From Cyanobacteria bacterium UBA791 (GTDB lineage Bacteria > Cyanobacteriota > Vampirovibrionia > Gastranaerophilales > Gastranaerophilaceae), in assembly GCA_002297005.1 (NCBI GenBank), contig DBIX01000022.1, forward strand, positions 4,405-12,620: a DNA stretch of 8,216 nt, in the 5' to 3' direction. The position numbers were made by a program, and so were the translations under genes. Every line of letters begins with the position of its first letter. The stretch's first letter is position 1. Positions 1 to 6,528 of the stretch are shown here, one piece after another. The notes under the pieces are model-generated. The model was not told the origin of the DNA and did no database searches. It saw nothing but the letters and a program-made list of their open reading frames with translations.

Positions 1-42
1 TAAATCGAAAATCCTTACAAAATCCAGATTGATTTACAAGGA

Positions 43-70
43 AAAATGTTAAACATGTCAGTAACATTTT
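43..70. terminator. Perfect 9-bp AT-rich hairpin, possible weak terminator
   Basis: AAAATGTTA (43-51) pairs perfectly with TAACATTTT (62-70) across a 10-base loop that itself contains the palindrome ACATGT. The right arm ends in four Ts, but the stem has only two G-C pairs and no separate T-tract, so termination would be weak. It may end an upstream gene that enters from the left edge: two plus-strand frames are open from the edge, one stopping at 30-32 (tail ..KSLQNPD) and one at 50-52. Neither tail can be assigned to a family. Confidence 0.3.
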
Positions 71-79
71 ATATATAAT

Positions 80-108
80 TTGTTTCATAGTCTAGTCCAA
101 TCAATAAT
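80..108 (+). promoter_or_regulatory. Possible promoter for the glycosyltransferase gene
   Basis: TTGTTT (80-85) and AATAAT (103-108) are separated by 17 bases and resemble sigma-70 boxes. The sequence is so AT-rich that such matches arise by chance, and TATAAC (136-141) is an alternative -10 box. The rest of 71-158 shows nothing else I can support. Confidence 0.25.
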
Positions 109-158
109 TATATGTTAAAATACTTATAAATTTATTATAACATAAGTGGATTTATATA

Positions 159-1853
159 ATGCAAAATTTTATAAAAAAATATCCTGAAATTTGTTCAATA
201 GCATTGTTAACATTACTTTGTCTATTTTTCTTATTTTTTGGTTTAGATTTTTATCCAATTTTGGATGATTCAGAAGCTCTTTTTGCATCTGTTGCTAAAA
301 ATATCTTGGTTCATGACGACTTCAAGTTATTGGTATTAAATATGCAACCATTTTTGGATAAGCCACCTTTGTATTTTTGGCTTATCGCACAATCTATAAA
401 TTTATTTGATACGTTTAATGAATTTAGTGTAAGATTACCAAATACAATTATTTCTTTTATTTTTGTATTCTTTGTATATTTTATAGGTAAGCATGTTCTA
501 TCAAGAAAGTTTGGATTAGTTTCTGCTATTATTCTTTTAACAAACTTAGCATACTTAATTCTTTCTCATGTTGCTATTTTTGAAGTGACTTTTTCCTTCT
601 TTATTACATTGGCAGTTTATTTTGCTTTTCTTGCTAACTTAGAGGATGAAAGATCATCTAAGAAAAAATATTATTGGTGGTTATTCTACGCATTTTGTGG
701 AATTGCTTGTTTAGTAAAAGGCATATTTGGTTTAATTTTACCTTTTTCTATTATGCTTATTTATTATGCTCTTATTAAGAAAACAAAAGAAATTTTTAAA
801 CCAATACATTTTATAGTTGGCTTGTTCGTATTTATACCAATTGCTATACCTTGGTTTTATGAAATGAGCATTTTGTTTGGTGATAAATTTATTCAAAATT
901 ACGTATATGCACCAAACTTCTCTAATTTTATAAAAAATTTATTCTGTTTTGCATTAATATTTATTCCTGCATTTATGCCTTGGATTTTTATCTTGTATGG
1001 CGATTTAGTTGATGTAGTAAATAAGATTATTGCAAGATTTAAGAATAATACTCATTTTTCAGTAATTACTGTTGAGCAAAAAGTAAGCTTGTTTGCTTTG
1101 GTTTATTTTGTTGTGACATATTTTACAATATGTCTTTTCGCAAAATCAGCTTTTTCAATATTGTTACTTGTTCCATCTGCATCTCTATTAACGGCATATT
1201 TGTTATGTTCTTCTGATGTAAATGAGTTTTATAAAAAGAAAGTTATTTCTTTCTCAACTTATATAATAGCAATTTTATTTACAGTTGGCACAATTTCATT
1301 TGCTTTCTTGTATATGTTTTTACCATTAAACTTATTCGAACAAGTTCAACAATTTAAAAACTTATTGATTATTGGTATTAACTTTTTGAGTATTTTGTTA
1401 TTGTTAAAACTTAAAAATAAAGATGTATTGGCGATGCTTTCGTCATACATTCTTTCTATGTTCTTTATTATCGTGTTTACCGTCGTTCATGGCTTTAACA
1501 TGTTCTATTTTAGCGGTGAAAATGAACTTGTTGAATATGCAAAATTTGCAAAGAGTAAGGATACTAAATTAATTACTTATAATTTACCAGTTAAGCCAAG
1601 TATATTAATGGAATCTTCTGATATGGTATATTTCATTGATAAAAAACATTTTAACGATATTACTAAGATTTTAGAAACTGAAAATAATAAGGTTTGTTAT
1701 ATCATTTTGAAAAACAGAGATATTCAAGATGTATTAGAAAAATTACCTGTAAGAATATTTATGCTTGATAGTGGAGATAAATATTCAATTTATTCAAATG
1801 TTGAATTACCTAAAAAAGCTATCAGTTTGAGTAAATTCTATAATAAAAATTAG
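159..1853 (+). CDS. ArnT/PMT-like membrane glycosyltransferase (GT83 type)
   Basis: Integral membrane protein of 564 residues, predicted to move a sugar from a polyprenyl-phosphate donor onto lipid A, another glycolipid or a protein at the outer face of the inner membrane. After a first membrane helix (about 11-29) comes the acidic loop with D36, D37 and E39, the position of the catalytic acidic motif in this family. The KPPLYFW motif (68-74) and RLP (92-94) follow, also typical of ArnT/PMT_2 proteins, and a VKG motif lies near residue 187. About ten further hydrophobic helices run to about residue 450, then a soluble C-terminal domain of roughly 110 residues. ATG at 159 is the first in-frame Met; the upstream AAGTGGA is only a weak ribosome site. 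The gene stands alone with no sugar-nucleotide or LPS genes beside it, so the acceptor cannot be named. The family is clear; the substrate is unknown. Confidence 0.85.
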   Translation: MQNFIKKYPEICSIALLTLLCLFFLFFGLDFYPILDDSEALFASVAKNILVHDDFKLLVLNMQPFLDKPPLYFWLIAQSINLFDTFNEFSVRLPNTIISFIFVFFVYFIGKHVLSRKFGLVSAIILLTNLAYLILSHVAIFEVTFSFFITLAVYFAFLANLEDERSSKKKYYWWLFYAFCGIACLVKGIFGLILPFSIMLIYYALIKKTKEIFKPIHFIVGLFVFIPIAIPWFYEMSILFGDKFIQNYVYAPNFSNFIKNLFCFALIFIPAFMPWIFILYGDLVDVVNKIIARFKNNTHFSVITVEQKVSLFALVYFVVTYFTICLFAKSAFSILLLVPSASLLTAYLLCSSDVNEFYKKKVISFSTYIIAILFTVGTISFAFLYMFLPLNLFEQVQQFKNLLIIGINFLSILLLLKLKNKDVLAMLSSYILSMFFIIVFTVVHGFNMFYFSGENELVEYAKFAKSKDTKLITYNLPVKPSILMESSDMVYFIDKKHFNDITKILETENNKVCYIILKNRDIQDVLEKLPVRIFMLDSGDKYSIYSNVELPKKAISLSKFYNKN

Positions 1854-2061
1854 GTATTTTTTAGAATTTTTACTGGCATGCCGAATGCACTATTCATGTG
1901 TATTGTCAACAAAAAATTTGCAAAATTTTAATCTAAATTCATTAAATTTTTGTCATTAATTTTTGTAAAACTAACCTATCTTAGTGGTAATGGGGGGCAT
2001 GGTCTATTGTAAAAATTTATACAAATTATTTTACTTGTAAGTCATGGATTAAAGTACTAGC

Positions 2062-2203
2062 ATGTACATGTTGAAGGAAACAAATACGTATTATAGAAGA
2101 TGAAAAAGATTAGGGAAGCTACACAGACGAAGGAGTGATGGCAATAGGGCGTAAGGCTCGTTATGAAAAAGATTTTACAGACAATATGATAAGAAATAGT
2201 TGA
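2062..2203 (+). pseudogene. Chain of three overlapping micro-ORFs, possible gene remnant
   Basis: Three tiny ORFs in three different frames are joined end to start. The first is 13 residues (2062-2103); it overlaps the second, 12 residues (2100-2138), by ATGA; the second joins the third, 21 residues (2138-2203, MAIGRKARYEKDF...), through TGATG. The frame of the third is also open upstream to a TAG at 2111-2113, and beyond that stop reads ..IIEDEKD, so a single amber codon separates two coding-like stretches. AAGGAG lies only two bases before the third ATG, too close for a normal ribosome site. This could be a decayed gene with frameshifts and a nonsense mutation, or chance reading of a structured RNA. 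I recognise no family; the basic RKARYEKDF stretch only loosely recalls transposase N-termini. Confidence 0.2.
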
Positions 2204-2225
2204 AATATAAAAACAAAATTTAATC

Positions 2226-2254
2226 ATGAGAGGACAAAGGGATAGTTTTCTCAT
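2226..2254 (+). other. RNA hairpin upstream of the terminator
   Basis: ATGAGAGGAC (2226-2235) pairs with GTTTTCTCAT (2245-2254) as a 10-bp stem with two internal G-U pairs, closing the loop AAAGGGATA. The G-U pairs would be mismatches on the opposite strand, so the structure favours a plus-strand RNA. It stands three bases before the terminator stem, so a plus-strand transcript would end in two consecutive hairpins. This could be the 3' part of a small RNA or a leader; no known riboswitch consensus was recognised. Confidence 0.45.
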
Positions 2255-2257
2255 AAA

Positions 2258-2282
2258 CTTGCCGAAAGGCAGGTTTTTTTTT
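2258..2282 (+). terminator. Strong intrinsic terminator before anmK
   Basis: CTTGCC (2258-2263) pairs with GGCAGG (2268-2273) around a GAAA tetraloop and is followed by nine Ts (2274-2282). AAA before the stem can extend it by pairing with the first Ts. This is a textbook rho-independent terminator in the plus direction; the other strand has no T-tract. It must end a transcript that starts in the preceding intergenic region or reads through from the glycosyltransferase gene. It also overlaps the promoter of the next gene. Confidence 0.88.
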
Positions 2283-2293
2283 ATAATTTTTGT
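2259..2293 (+). promoter_or_regulatory. anmK promoter embedded in the terminator, leaderless start
   Basis: TTGCCG (2259-2264, four of six matches to TTGACA) lies in the terminator stem, and a perfect TATAAT (2282-2287) follows after exactly 17 bases. The six bases TTTTGT separate the -10 box from the ATG at 2294, which puts the expected transcription start on the A of the start codon. No Shine-Dalgarno sequence is present, as expected for a leaderless mRNA. The box positions are seen directly; the start site is inferred. Confidence 0.6.
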
Positions 2294-3394
2294 ATGGACG
2301 AAAAAGAAACAAAATATGTTATATCATTAATGAGTGGAACATCAACAGATTCTATTGATGTTGGGTATTGTAAAGTTACTCCTGATTTGAGAGTAGAATT
2401 GATTGATGGAATAAATTATCCTTATCCTGAAAATGTTAAGGAACAAATTTTTAAATTATACAAACCTGATGCGACAGTTCAAGATTTGTGCAGAATGAAC
2501 TTTGTTATTGGTGAATGTTTCGCAGCTGCAGCAAACAAGTTAATAAAAAAACATGGTAGACCTGATTTTATATCTTCTCATGGTCAAACAATTTATCATG
2601 TTCCAGCAAATAGTACTCTTCAAATTGGTGAATCTTCTATTATTTCTGCAAGAACAGAGTGTATGACAATTTCTAATTTTAGAGAAAAAGATATTGCAGT
2701 AGGTGGCGAGGGTGCACCTTTAGTATGTTTTGCTGATGAAAAATGGTTTAAGCCTTTAAAGAAAAATGTTATAGTCCAAAATATTGGCGGAATTTCTAAT
2801 TCTACGGTTATCTTAAATGATTATGATACGTATGGATTTGATAATGGCCCAGGTAATATGCTTATCGATTATTGTATGCGTAAATTCTTTAACAAAGAAT
2901 ACGATAAAGATGGTAGAATTGCTCTAGAGGGTAGTATTTCTGATAACTGGTTGAACTTGTTGTTAGAGGATGAATACTATTTAGTTGAGCCACCAAAAAC
3001 TACTGGCAGAGAATATTTTTCAGCACAATATATCGAAAATGCTTTGAGAATTGCACCAGAAAAGCCTGAAGATATTATTGCCACTCTAACGGCATTGACA
3101 GCCAAATCTATAGCTGTTTCTTACGAGAGATTTGTTTATACTCATTCAAGCATTGATGAGGTTATTTTAGGTGGTGGGGGTGCTTATAATCCAACACTTG
3201 TTAATATGCTAAGAAGATTTCTTCCAAAACATGTTGAATTAAAAACTCATGAAGATTATGGCATTTCAAATAACTTTAAAGAAGTTATGGCATTTGCCTT
3301 GTTGGGTTATTGTACTTTTTATAATATTCCAAACAATTTACCGTCTTGTACTGGGGCAAAACATAGAACTGTTTTAGGCAAGATTACTTACTAA
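2294..3394 (+). CDS. anmK: Anhydro-N-acetylmuramic acid kinase
   Basis: Cytosolic enzyme of peptidoglycan recycling: it opens the 1,6-anhydro ring of anhydro-MurNAc and phosphorylates it to MurNAc-6-phosphate using ATP. At 366 residues it matches the family length, and the ASKHA-fold motifs appear in order: MSGTSTDSID (13-22), SSHGQT (94-99), LQIGE (109-113), the GGEGAPL loop (137-143), NIGGISNST (163-171), FDNGPGN (182-188) with D183 as the expected catalytic base, TTGRE in the sugar-binding region, LTALTAKSIA, and GGGGAYNP near the end. One oddity is Ser20 where the usual phosphate-loop motif GTSxDGxD has Gly. The ATG at 2294 is the only good start; it lacks a ribosome site and sits six bases after TATAAT, so translation is probably leaderless. 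No murQ or other recycling gene is adjacent. The last 21 bases overlap the tail of the convergent nnrD gene. Confidence 0.97.
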   Translation: MDEKETKYVISLMSGTSTDSIDVGYCKVTPDLRVELIDGINYPYPENVKEQIFKLYKPDATVQDLCRMNFVIGECFAAAANKLIKKHGRPDFISSHGQTIYHVPANSTLQIGESSIISARTECMTISNFREKDIAVGGEGAPLVCFADEKWFKPLKKNVIVQNIGGISNSTVILNDYDTYGFDNGPGNMLIDYCMRKFFNKEYDKDGRIALEGSISDNWLNLLLEDEYYLVEPPKTTGREYFSAQYIENALRIAPEKPEDIIATLTALTAKSIAVSYERFVYTHSSIDEVILGGGGAYNPTLVNMLRRFLPKHVELKTHEDYGISNNFKEVMAFALLGYCTFYNIPNNLPSCTGAKHRTVLGKITY

Positions 3395-4198
3395 CATTTC
3401 TTGAATAGCTTTTGGAATATATTTTAATAAATCAGATGCAAGTACAGAATACTCTGTCAATTCTTCGCTTGCAAGCTCTCCAGCTCTTCCGTGAAGATGA
3501 ACTGCTAGGCTTGAAGCTTCAAATGCATCCATTTTTTGTGCAGAAAAACCTGCAATCATTCCGCATAAAATATCACCTGTTCCTGCTTTTGCAAGAGCAG
3601 AATTACCAGTTGTATTTGTGTAAATCTCTTCGTTTTTAGAACAAACAACTGTTTTATGTGATTTTAAAACCGTTGTACATCCGTATTTTTCTGTAATTTT
3701 TTTTGCAGTAAATCTAGGATTTCTTAAAATGTCCTCAACTTTTTGACCTGAAAGTCTTGAAGCCTCTGCAATATGAGGAGTTAAAATTACATTTTGTGGT
3801 AATTTTATTTTTGGAAATTTAGATATAATATTAAGTCCATCCGCATCAATTACAACAGTTTTATCTGTATCTTTTAAATCAAAAAGAATTGCTTTAAACA
3901 TTAAAATTGCTCCTGGGTCTTGAGAAAGACCTGAACCAATAGAAATGACATCATATTTAGATAGTTGTGATTTTATTTCTCCAACAGGAACACAAACAAT
4001 GTCAGGTGTCATAGATGCGACTCTTAATAAAACGGATGGAATGCTTGCTAACGTTACATATCCACATCCAACTTTTAGTGCTGACATGCTAGATAAATAG
4101 GCAGCTCCAGAATAGTTTTTGCTACCAGCAATATTTAGGACTTTACCAAAAGTTCCCTTATGTGATTTTTCTTCTCTTATCGGTAAGTGTAAATCCAA
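3374..4198 (-). CDS. nnrD: ADP/ATP-dependent NAD(P)H-hydrate dehydratase
   Basis: Metabolite-repair enzyme that dehydrates the S form of NADHX and NADPHX back to NAD(P)H with nucleotide hydrolysis. The protein has 274 residues and a ribokinase-like fold: KGTFGKVLNIAGS near the N-terminus (14-26), GAAYLSS (31-37), DADGLN (118-123), LTPHIAE (139-145), and GNSALAKAGTGDILCGMIAG (198-217) with the nucleotide and catalytic motif GTGD (206-209). The usual LKG motif reads LKS here (178-180). Only the dehydratase domain is present; the epimerase domain (NnrE), often fused in front, is missing and must be encoded elsewhere or absent. The start appears to be TTG at 4196-4198: no in-frame ATG gives a full-length protein, and GGAG within the end of trmL lies about ten bases upstream. 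The gap to trmL is 5 bases, so the two are cotranscribed. No terminator follows; the gene ends inside anmK. Confidence 0.93.
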   Translation of the reverse strand: MDLHLPIREEKSHKGTFGKVLNIAGSKNYSGAAYLSSMSALKVGCGYVTLASIPSVLLRVASMTPDIVCVPVGEIKSQLSKYDVISIGSGLSQDPGAILMFKAILFDLKDTDKTVVIDADGLNIISKFPKIKLPQNVILTPHIAEASRLSGQKVEDILRNPRFTAKKITEKYGCTTVLKSHKTVVCSKNEEIYTNTTGNSALAKAGTGDILCGMIAGFSAQKMDAFEASSLAVHLHGRAGELASEELTEYSVLASDLLKYIPKAIQEMLVSNLA

Positions 4199-4203
4199 TT
4201 TTA

Positions 4204-4680
4204 TTAAGCTCCGTAAGTATGTCTTATAGCCTCGTATAAAACAATTGCTACTGAATTAGACAAGTTTAAACTACGTCTGTGTTCTATCATCGGTATGGTG
4301 TAACAAAATTCCTTCTTTTCTTCTAATAATTTTTCGTCCAAACCTCTTGTTTCTGGACCAAAAACTAAGAAATCGCCCTCTTTATATGGTGCTGTGTAAT
4401 GTTCCTTGTTTGTTTTTGTTGTGAAATAGAAGAAGTTAGATTCTGGATTTTTCTCCCACAATTCTTCTAGTGAAACAACTCTATGCACATCAACAAAATC
4501 ATGATAATCAAGACCTGAACGTTTCAAGTATTTACTAGTTAATGAAAAACCGATAGGTCCAACTAGGTATAAATTAGCTTTAGAGCAAGCACACAATCTG
4601 ATAATATTGCCTGTATTTTGTGGAATTTCGGGTTCTACAAGAACAATATTATAAGTTTTTATACCTTTATCAGTTGTCAT
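4204..4680 (-). CDS. trmL: tRNA (cytidine/uridine-34) 2'-O-methyltransferase
   Basis: SPOUT-class methyltransferase that uses S-adenosylmethionine to methylate the ribose of wobble position 34 in certain tRNA-Leu species. The 158-residue length is typical of TrmL/YibK proteins, which are a lone SPOUT domain without an extra RNA-binding domain. The three signature blocks are present: PQNTGNIIRLC (20-30), FGPETRGL (107-114) and RSLNLSNSVAIVLYE (136-150), the last two forming the trefoil knot that binds the cofactor. The start ATG lies only 2 bases after the stop of the upstream phosphatidyltransferase gene and has no good Shine-Dalgarno sequence, which suggests translational coupling. nnrD follows after 5 bases. 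Confidence 0.94.
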   Translation of the reverse strand: MTTDKGIKTYNIVLVEPEIPQNTGNIIRLCACSKANLYLVGPIGFSLTSKYLKRSGLDYHDFVDVHRVVSLEELWEKNPESNFFYFTTKTNKEHYTAPYKEGDFLVFGPETRGLDEKLLEEKKEFCYTIPMIEHRRSLNLSNSVAIVLYEAIRHTYGA

Positions 4681-4682
4681 AA

Positions 4683-5408
4683 TTACTGATTAACACTTTC
4701 TGTTGGTGTAACTTCGTTTTCAGCATCTTTAAAGAATTTTTTAGATTCAAAAATAACAGGGATGCCTCTTAATACGCAAAGTAAAATAGCCATTTCTGTA
4801 AAGATGTAAGCAAACACTTGCCAGAATACAGAAACGCAATGATCCATAGATGGAACATTGTATAAAATAATTAATAAGAATGCCCCAACTTTTGCAACTG
4901 CGTACCAAATTCTCATAAATTTAGAACAGCAAATAAATTTAGCGATAGGGTCTTCTTGCATAGATTTGTCGCCAAAAGCAGTATAACCATAGCTTGCCGC
5001 AACACTTCTAAGACTATCAACAACAACACCTCTGATAAGAGCGATTAGAGGAAATACAATTGAAATCCAACCCATTACTGCAAATAAAACCCAGTAAGAG
5101 TATTCAACAATTCTATCACCCATAATATCAAGTGTTGCACCTAATTTTGATGATACTTTGAATTTTCTAGCTAAATAACCGTCAAGTCCATCAAGTGCAA
5201 AAGCTAAGATTGTACAAATAATTGCCCAATAATAAGCATTACCTGCAGTAATTTTCATGGCTTTTGTTACAAATAAACTTGTTGATTCGTCAATTTGATA
5301 AGCAATAACTAAATATATAGCAATAAATGCGAAGAATATTCTACCAATACTTACAATATTAGCAGATGATTTTTTCAATTTATCTAAAATACTTACCAAG
5401 TTAGTCAT
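4683..5408 (-). CDS. CDP-alcohol phosphatidyltransferase (PgsA-like)
   Basis: Membrane enzyme that transfers a phosphatidyl group from a CDP-linked lipid to an alcohol; phosphatidylglycerophosphate synthesis is the most likely role, but other alcohols are possible. In the 241-residue form the full family motif is seen as D73, D76-G77, A80-R81, G90, D94 and D98, the metal-binding aspartates of the active site. An N-terminal NIVSIGR (17-23) matches the usual start of the first helix. About five or six hydrophobic segments are visible, near 18-38, 58-72, 103-130, 168-185 and 198-220. It is longer than the usual 180-200 residues of PgsA, with extra sequence around 150-170 and a polar tail. I chose the ATG at 5406-5408 because GGAGGAG (5411-5417) sits just before it; the ATG at 5424-5426, six codons upstream, has no ribosome site. 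trmL follows after 2 bases. Confidence 0.88.
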   Translation of the reverse strand: MTNLVSILDKLKKSSANIVSIGRIFFAFIAIYLVIAYQIDESTSLFVTKAMKITAGNAYYWAIICTILAFALDGLDGYLARKFKVSSKLGATLDIMGDRIVEYSYWVLFAVMGWISIVFPLIALIRGVVVDSLRSVAASYGYTAFGDKSMQEDPIAKFICCSKFMRIWYAVAKVGAFLLIILYNVPSMDHCVSVFWQVFAYIFTEMAILLCVLRGIPVIFESKKFFKDAENEVTPTESVNQ

Positions 5409-5409
5409 T

Positions 5410-5417
5410 ACTCCTCC
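5410..5417 (-). promoter_or_regulatory. Ribosome binding site that decides the phosphatidyltransferase start
   Basis: On the minus strand GGAGGAGT stands immediately before the ATG at 5406-5408, with GGAG about five bases from the start codon. It would lie inside the coding region if translation began at 5426, so it argues for the shorter protein by six residues. Confidence 0.75.
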
Positions 5418-5426
5418 AGCAACCAT

Positions 5427-5449
5427 GTGTTATTTATATATAAAAACAC
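5427..5449. repeat. AT-rich inverted repeat between the oxidoreductase and phosphatidyltransferase genes
   Basis: GTGTTATTTATA (5427-5438) is almost the reverse complement of TATAAAAACAC (5439-5449), differing by one inserted base, with no loop. On the minus strand no T-tract follows, so it is not a typical terminator. It could be an operator or a weak promoter region, since TATATA and TATAAA-like strings lie inside it, or an AT-rich chance palindrome. Confidence 0.35.
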
Positions 5450-5470
5450 AAAAGGTTTAATAATTGTTAG

Positions 5471-6469
5471 TTATTGTTTTAATCTTGATAAAGCAAAATT
5501 GTGATTGTCTAATAATTCAATCATTTTTTCGCCAACCATAATTTTTTCAGCTTCTTCTAAGATTTTAACTACATTGTAACCATTTTCTCCGTCAGTACGA
5601 GCTTTACCGCCGTTTTCACAACAAGAGATAAAGTGTTGACATTCAAGTTTAAGTGGTTCAATTTCCAAATAATCTAATTTAACATCAACTGCGTTGTTAG
5701 CGTAGTTATCAAAAATTTGTAACTTGTTATCCATAACTGTATCATCTAAAACAGCAGTTTTCTTAGTACCACGAACTAAAAGAGTAACGTGTTTTTTAGG
5801 AGTAATCCAGCTATCAGAAATTTGACCAATCATGCCACCTTCAAATTCAAGAGTGATATGAGTAATGTCCATGATTTCATTTCTTTCGCTACTGCAACCA
5901 ACTGCAGAGATTACTCTAACAGGGTTTTTAGAAGTTACATAGCTAACAAGTGAAACATCGTGTGGAGCCAAGTCCCACATAACGCTTCTATCATTTTTAA
6001 AGTAATTTACATTTAGTCTGTCACTTTGTGCGTAAACGATTTCACCAAGTTCACCCTCATCGATTAACATTTTTAATCTGTTAACTGCAGGATGATACAA
6101 TAATAAGTGACCAACCATTAATACAAGACCTTTTTTATTAGCAAGGTCAGTTAAATCTCTAGCTTCTTGAGCAACGGTAGAAATAGGTTTTTCAACATAA
6201 ACATTCTTACCAGCTTCCAAGAATTGTTTTACAAGTTTAAAGTGGGTATGACTAGGAGTAACAACGATTACGCTAGTAATTTCAGGGTTATTAAGAACTT
6301 CATTATAATCCTTAGTAACGTTAACACCTTTGTATTGGTCTGTAACCATTTTTAAATGGTCATCATCCATATCACAAACAGTATCAAGCACACCTAGGTT
6401 GTAGAAATTTCTAACTATATTTCTACCCCAGACACCACATCCAATTACAGCGATTCGTTGTTTACTCAT
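5471..6469 (-). CDS. Gfo/Idh/MocA-family NAD(P)-dependent oxidoreductase
   Basis: Predicted cytosolic sugar or sugar-nucleotide dehydrogenase of 332 residues. The N-terminal Rossmann domain has GCGVWG (10-15) for the cofactor pyrophosphate, an acidic D33 after the second strand that suggests a preference for NAD, TPSHTH (71-76), and the family signature EKPIS (93-97) with the conserved catalytic-site Lys94. The C-terminal domain carries MWDLAPHDVSL (164-174), where His170 is the expected catalytic histidine and Asp166 a conserved active-site residue. This wording of the motif is common among dehydrogenases acting on UDP-HexNAc-type substrates in surface-polysaccharide pathways, so a sugar-nucleotide 3-dehydrogenase is possible. 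No aminotransferase or acyltransferase partner is adjacent, so the substrate stays open. The ATG is preceded by AAAGG (6476-6480) at six bases. The gene lies 59 bases downstream of rpsR and may be cotranscribed or have its own promoter. Confidence 0.9.
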   Translation of the reverse strand: MSKQRIAVIGCGVWGRNIVRNFYNLGVLDTVCDMDDDHLKMVTDQYKGVNVTKDYNEVLNNPEITSVIVVTPSHTHFKLVKQFLEAGKNVYVEKPISTVAQEARDLTDLANKKGLVLMVGHLLLYHPAVNRLKMLIDEGELGEIVYAQSDRLNVNYFKNDRSVMWDLAPHDVSLVSYVTSKNPVRVISAVGCSSERNEIMDITHITLEFEGGMIGQISDSWITPKKHVTLLVRGTKKTAVLDDTVMDNKLQIFDNYANNAVDVKLDYLEIEPLKLECQHFISCCENGGKARTDGENGYNVVKILEEAEKIMVGEKMIELLDNHNFALSRLKQ

Positions 6470-6496
6470 AATATACCTTTTATACTTTAACTACAT

Positions 6497-6517
6497 ACAA
6501 TATAACAATTATATTGT
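6497..6517. repeat. Perfect 9-bp inverted repeat between rpsR and the oxidoreductase gene
   Basis: ACAATATAA (6497-6505) and TTATATTGT (6509-6517) form a perfect palindrome around CAA. It is entirely AT-rich apart from one pair per arm and no T-tract follows on either strand, so a terminator is unlikely. On the minus strand TTGAAA (6517-6522), or TTGTTA (6503-6508) with TATAAA (6479-6484) at 18 bases, could serve as promoter boxes, which would make the palindrome a possible operator for the oxidoreductase gene. Confidence 0.4.
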
Positions 6518-6528
6518 TTCAATACGAA

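Larger units (their letters stand above)
1854..2257. other. Long intergenic region without a convincing gene
   Basis: This stretch holds no ORF with recognisable protein features. It contains the 8-bp palindrome GGCATGCC (1875-1882), two TTGTCA boxes (1903-1908 and 1950-1955), a run of six Gs (1992-1997) that stands out in AT-rich sequence, an AT hairpin of GTAAAA and TTTTAC around 2009-2035, and the 10-bp palindrome CATGTACATG (2061-2070). From about 2060 the plus strand becomes purine-rich and less AT-rich, as if transcribed. TTGTCA (1903-1908) with TTTAAT (1927-1932, 18-base spacer) could start a plus-strand transcript that ends at the terminator at 2258-2282. Confidence 0.5.

Noticed and set aside
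159..1853. LPS or lipid A modification gene cluster
   Set aside because: Only a single ArnT-like enzyme is present; no arn, lpx or polyprenyl-sugar synthesis genes flank it, so no pathway can be claimed.
2057..2254. 65-codon open frame on the minus strand
   Set aside because: Its codons are the complement of a purine-rich plus-strand stretch, giving a Phe/Tyr/Cys-rich protein with no recognisable domain, no ribosome site and no promoter. It also covers the RNA hairpin.
1939..2282. Idea that the pre-anmK transcript is RNase P RNA, tmRNA or 6S RNA
   Set aside because: The length would fit, but I found neither the conserved RNase P core (GAGGAAAGUC and its partner), a CCA-ended tRNA-like domain, nor a clear long bulged helix. 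Common riboswitch cores (TPP, FMN, cobalamin, lysine, glycine) were also not recognised.
3412..3639. 75-codon plus-strand open frame inside nnrD
   Set aside because: It lies antisense to a gene with clear conserved motifs and has no family features; it is a shadow frame.
6167..6355. 62-codon plus-strand open frame inside the oxidoreductase gene
   Set aside because: It is antisense to the EKPIS-bearing Rossmann domain and has no ribosome site or known motif.
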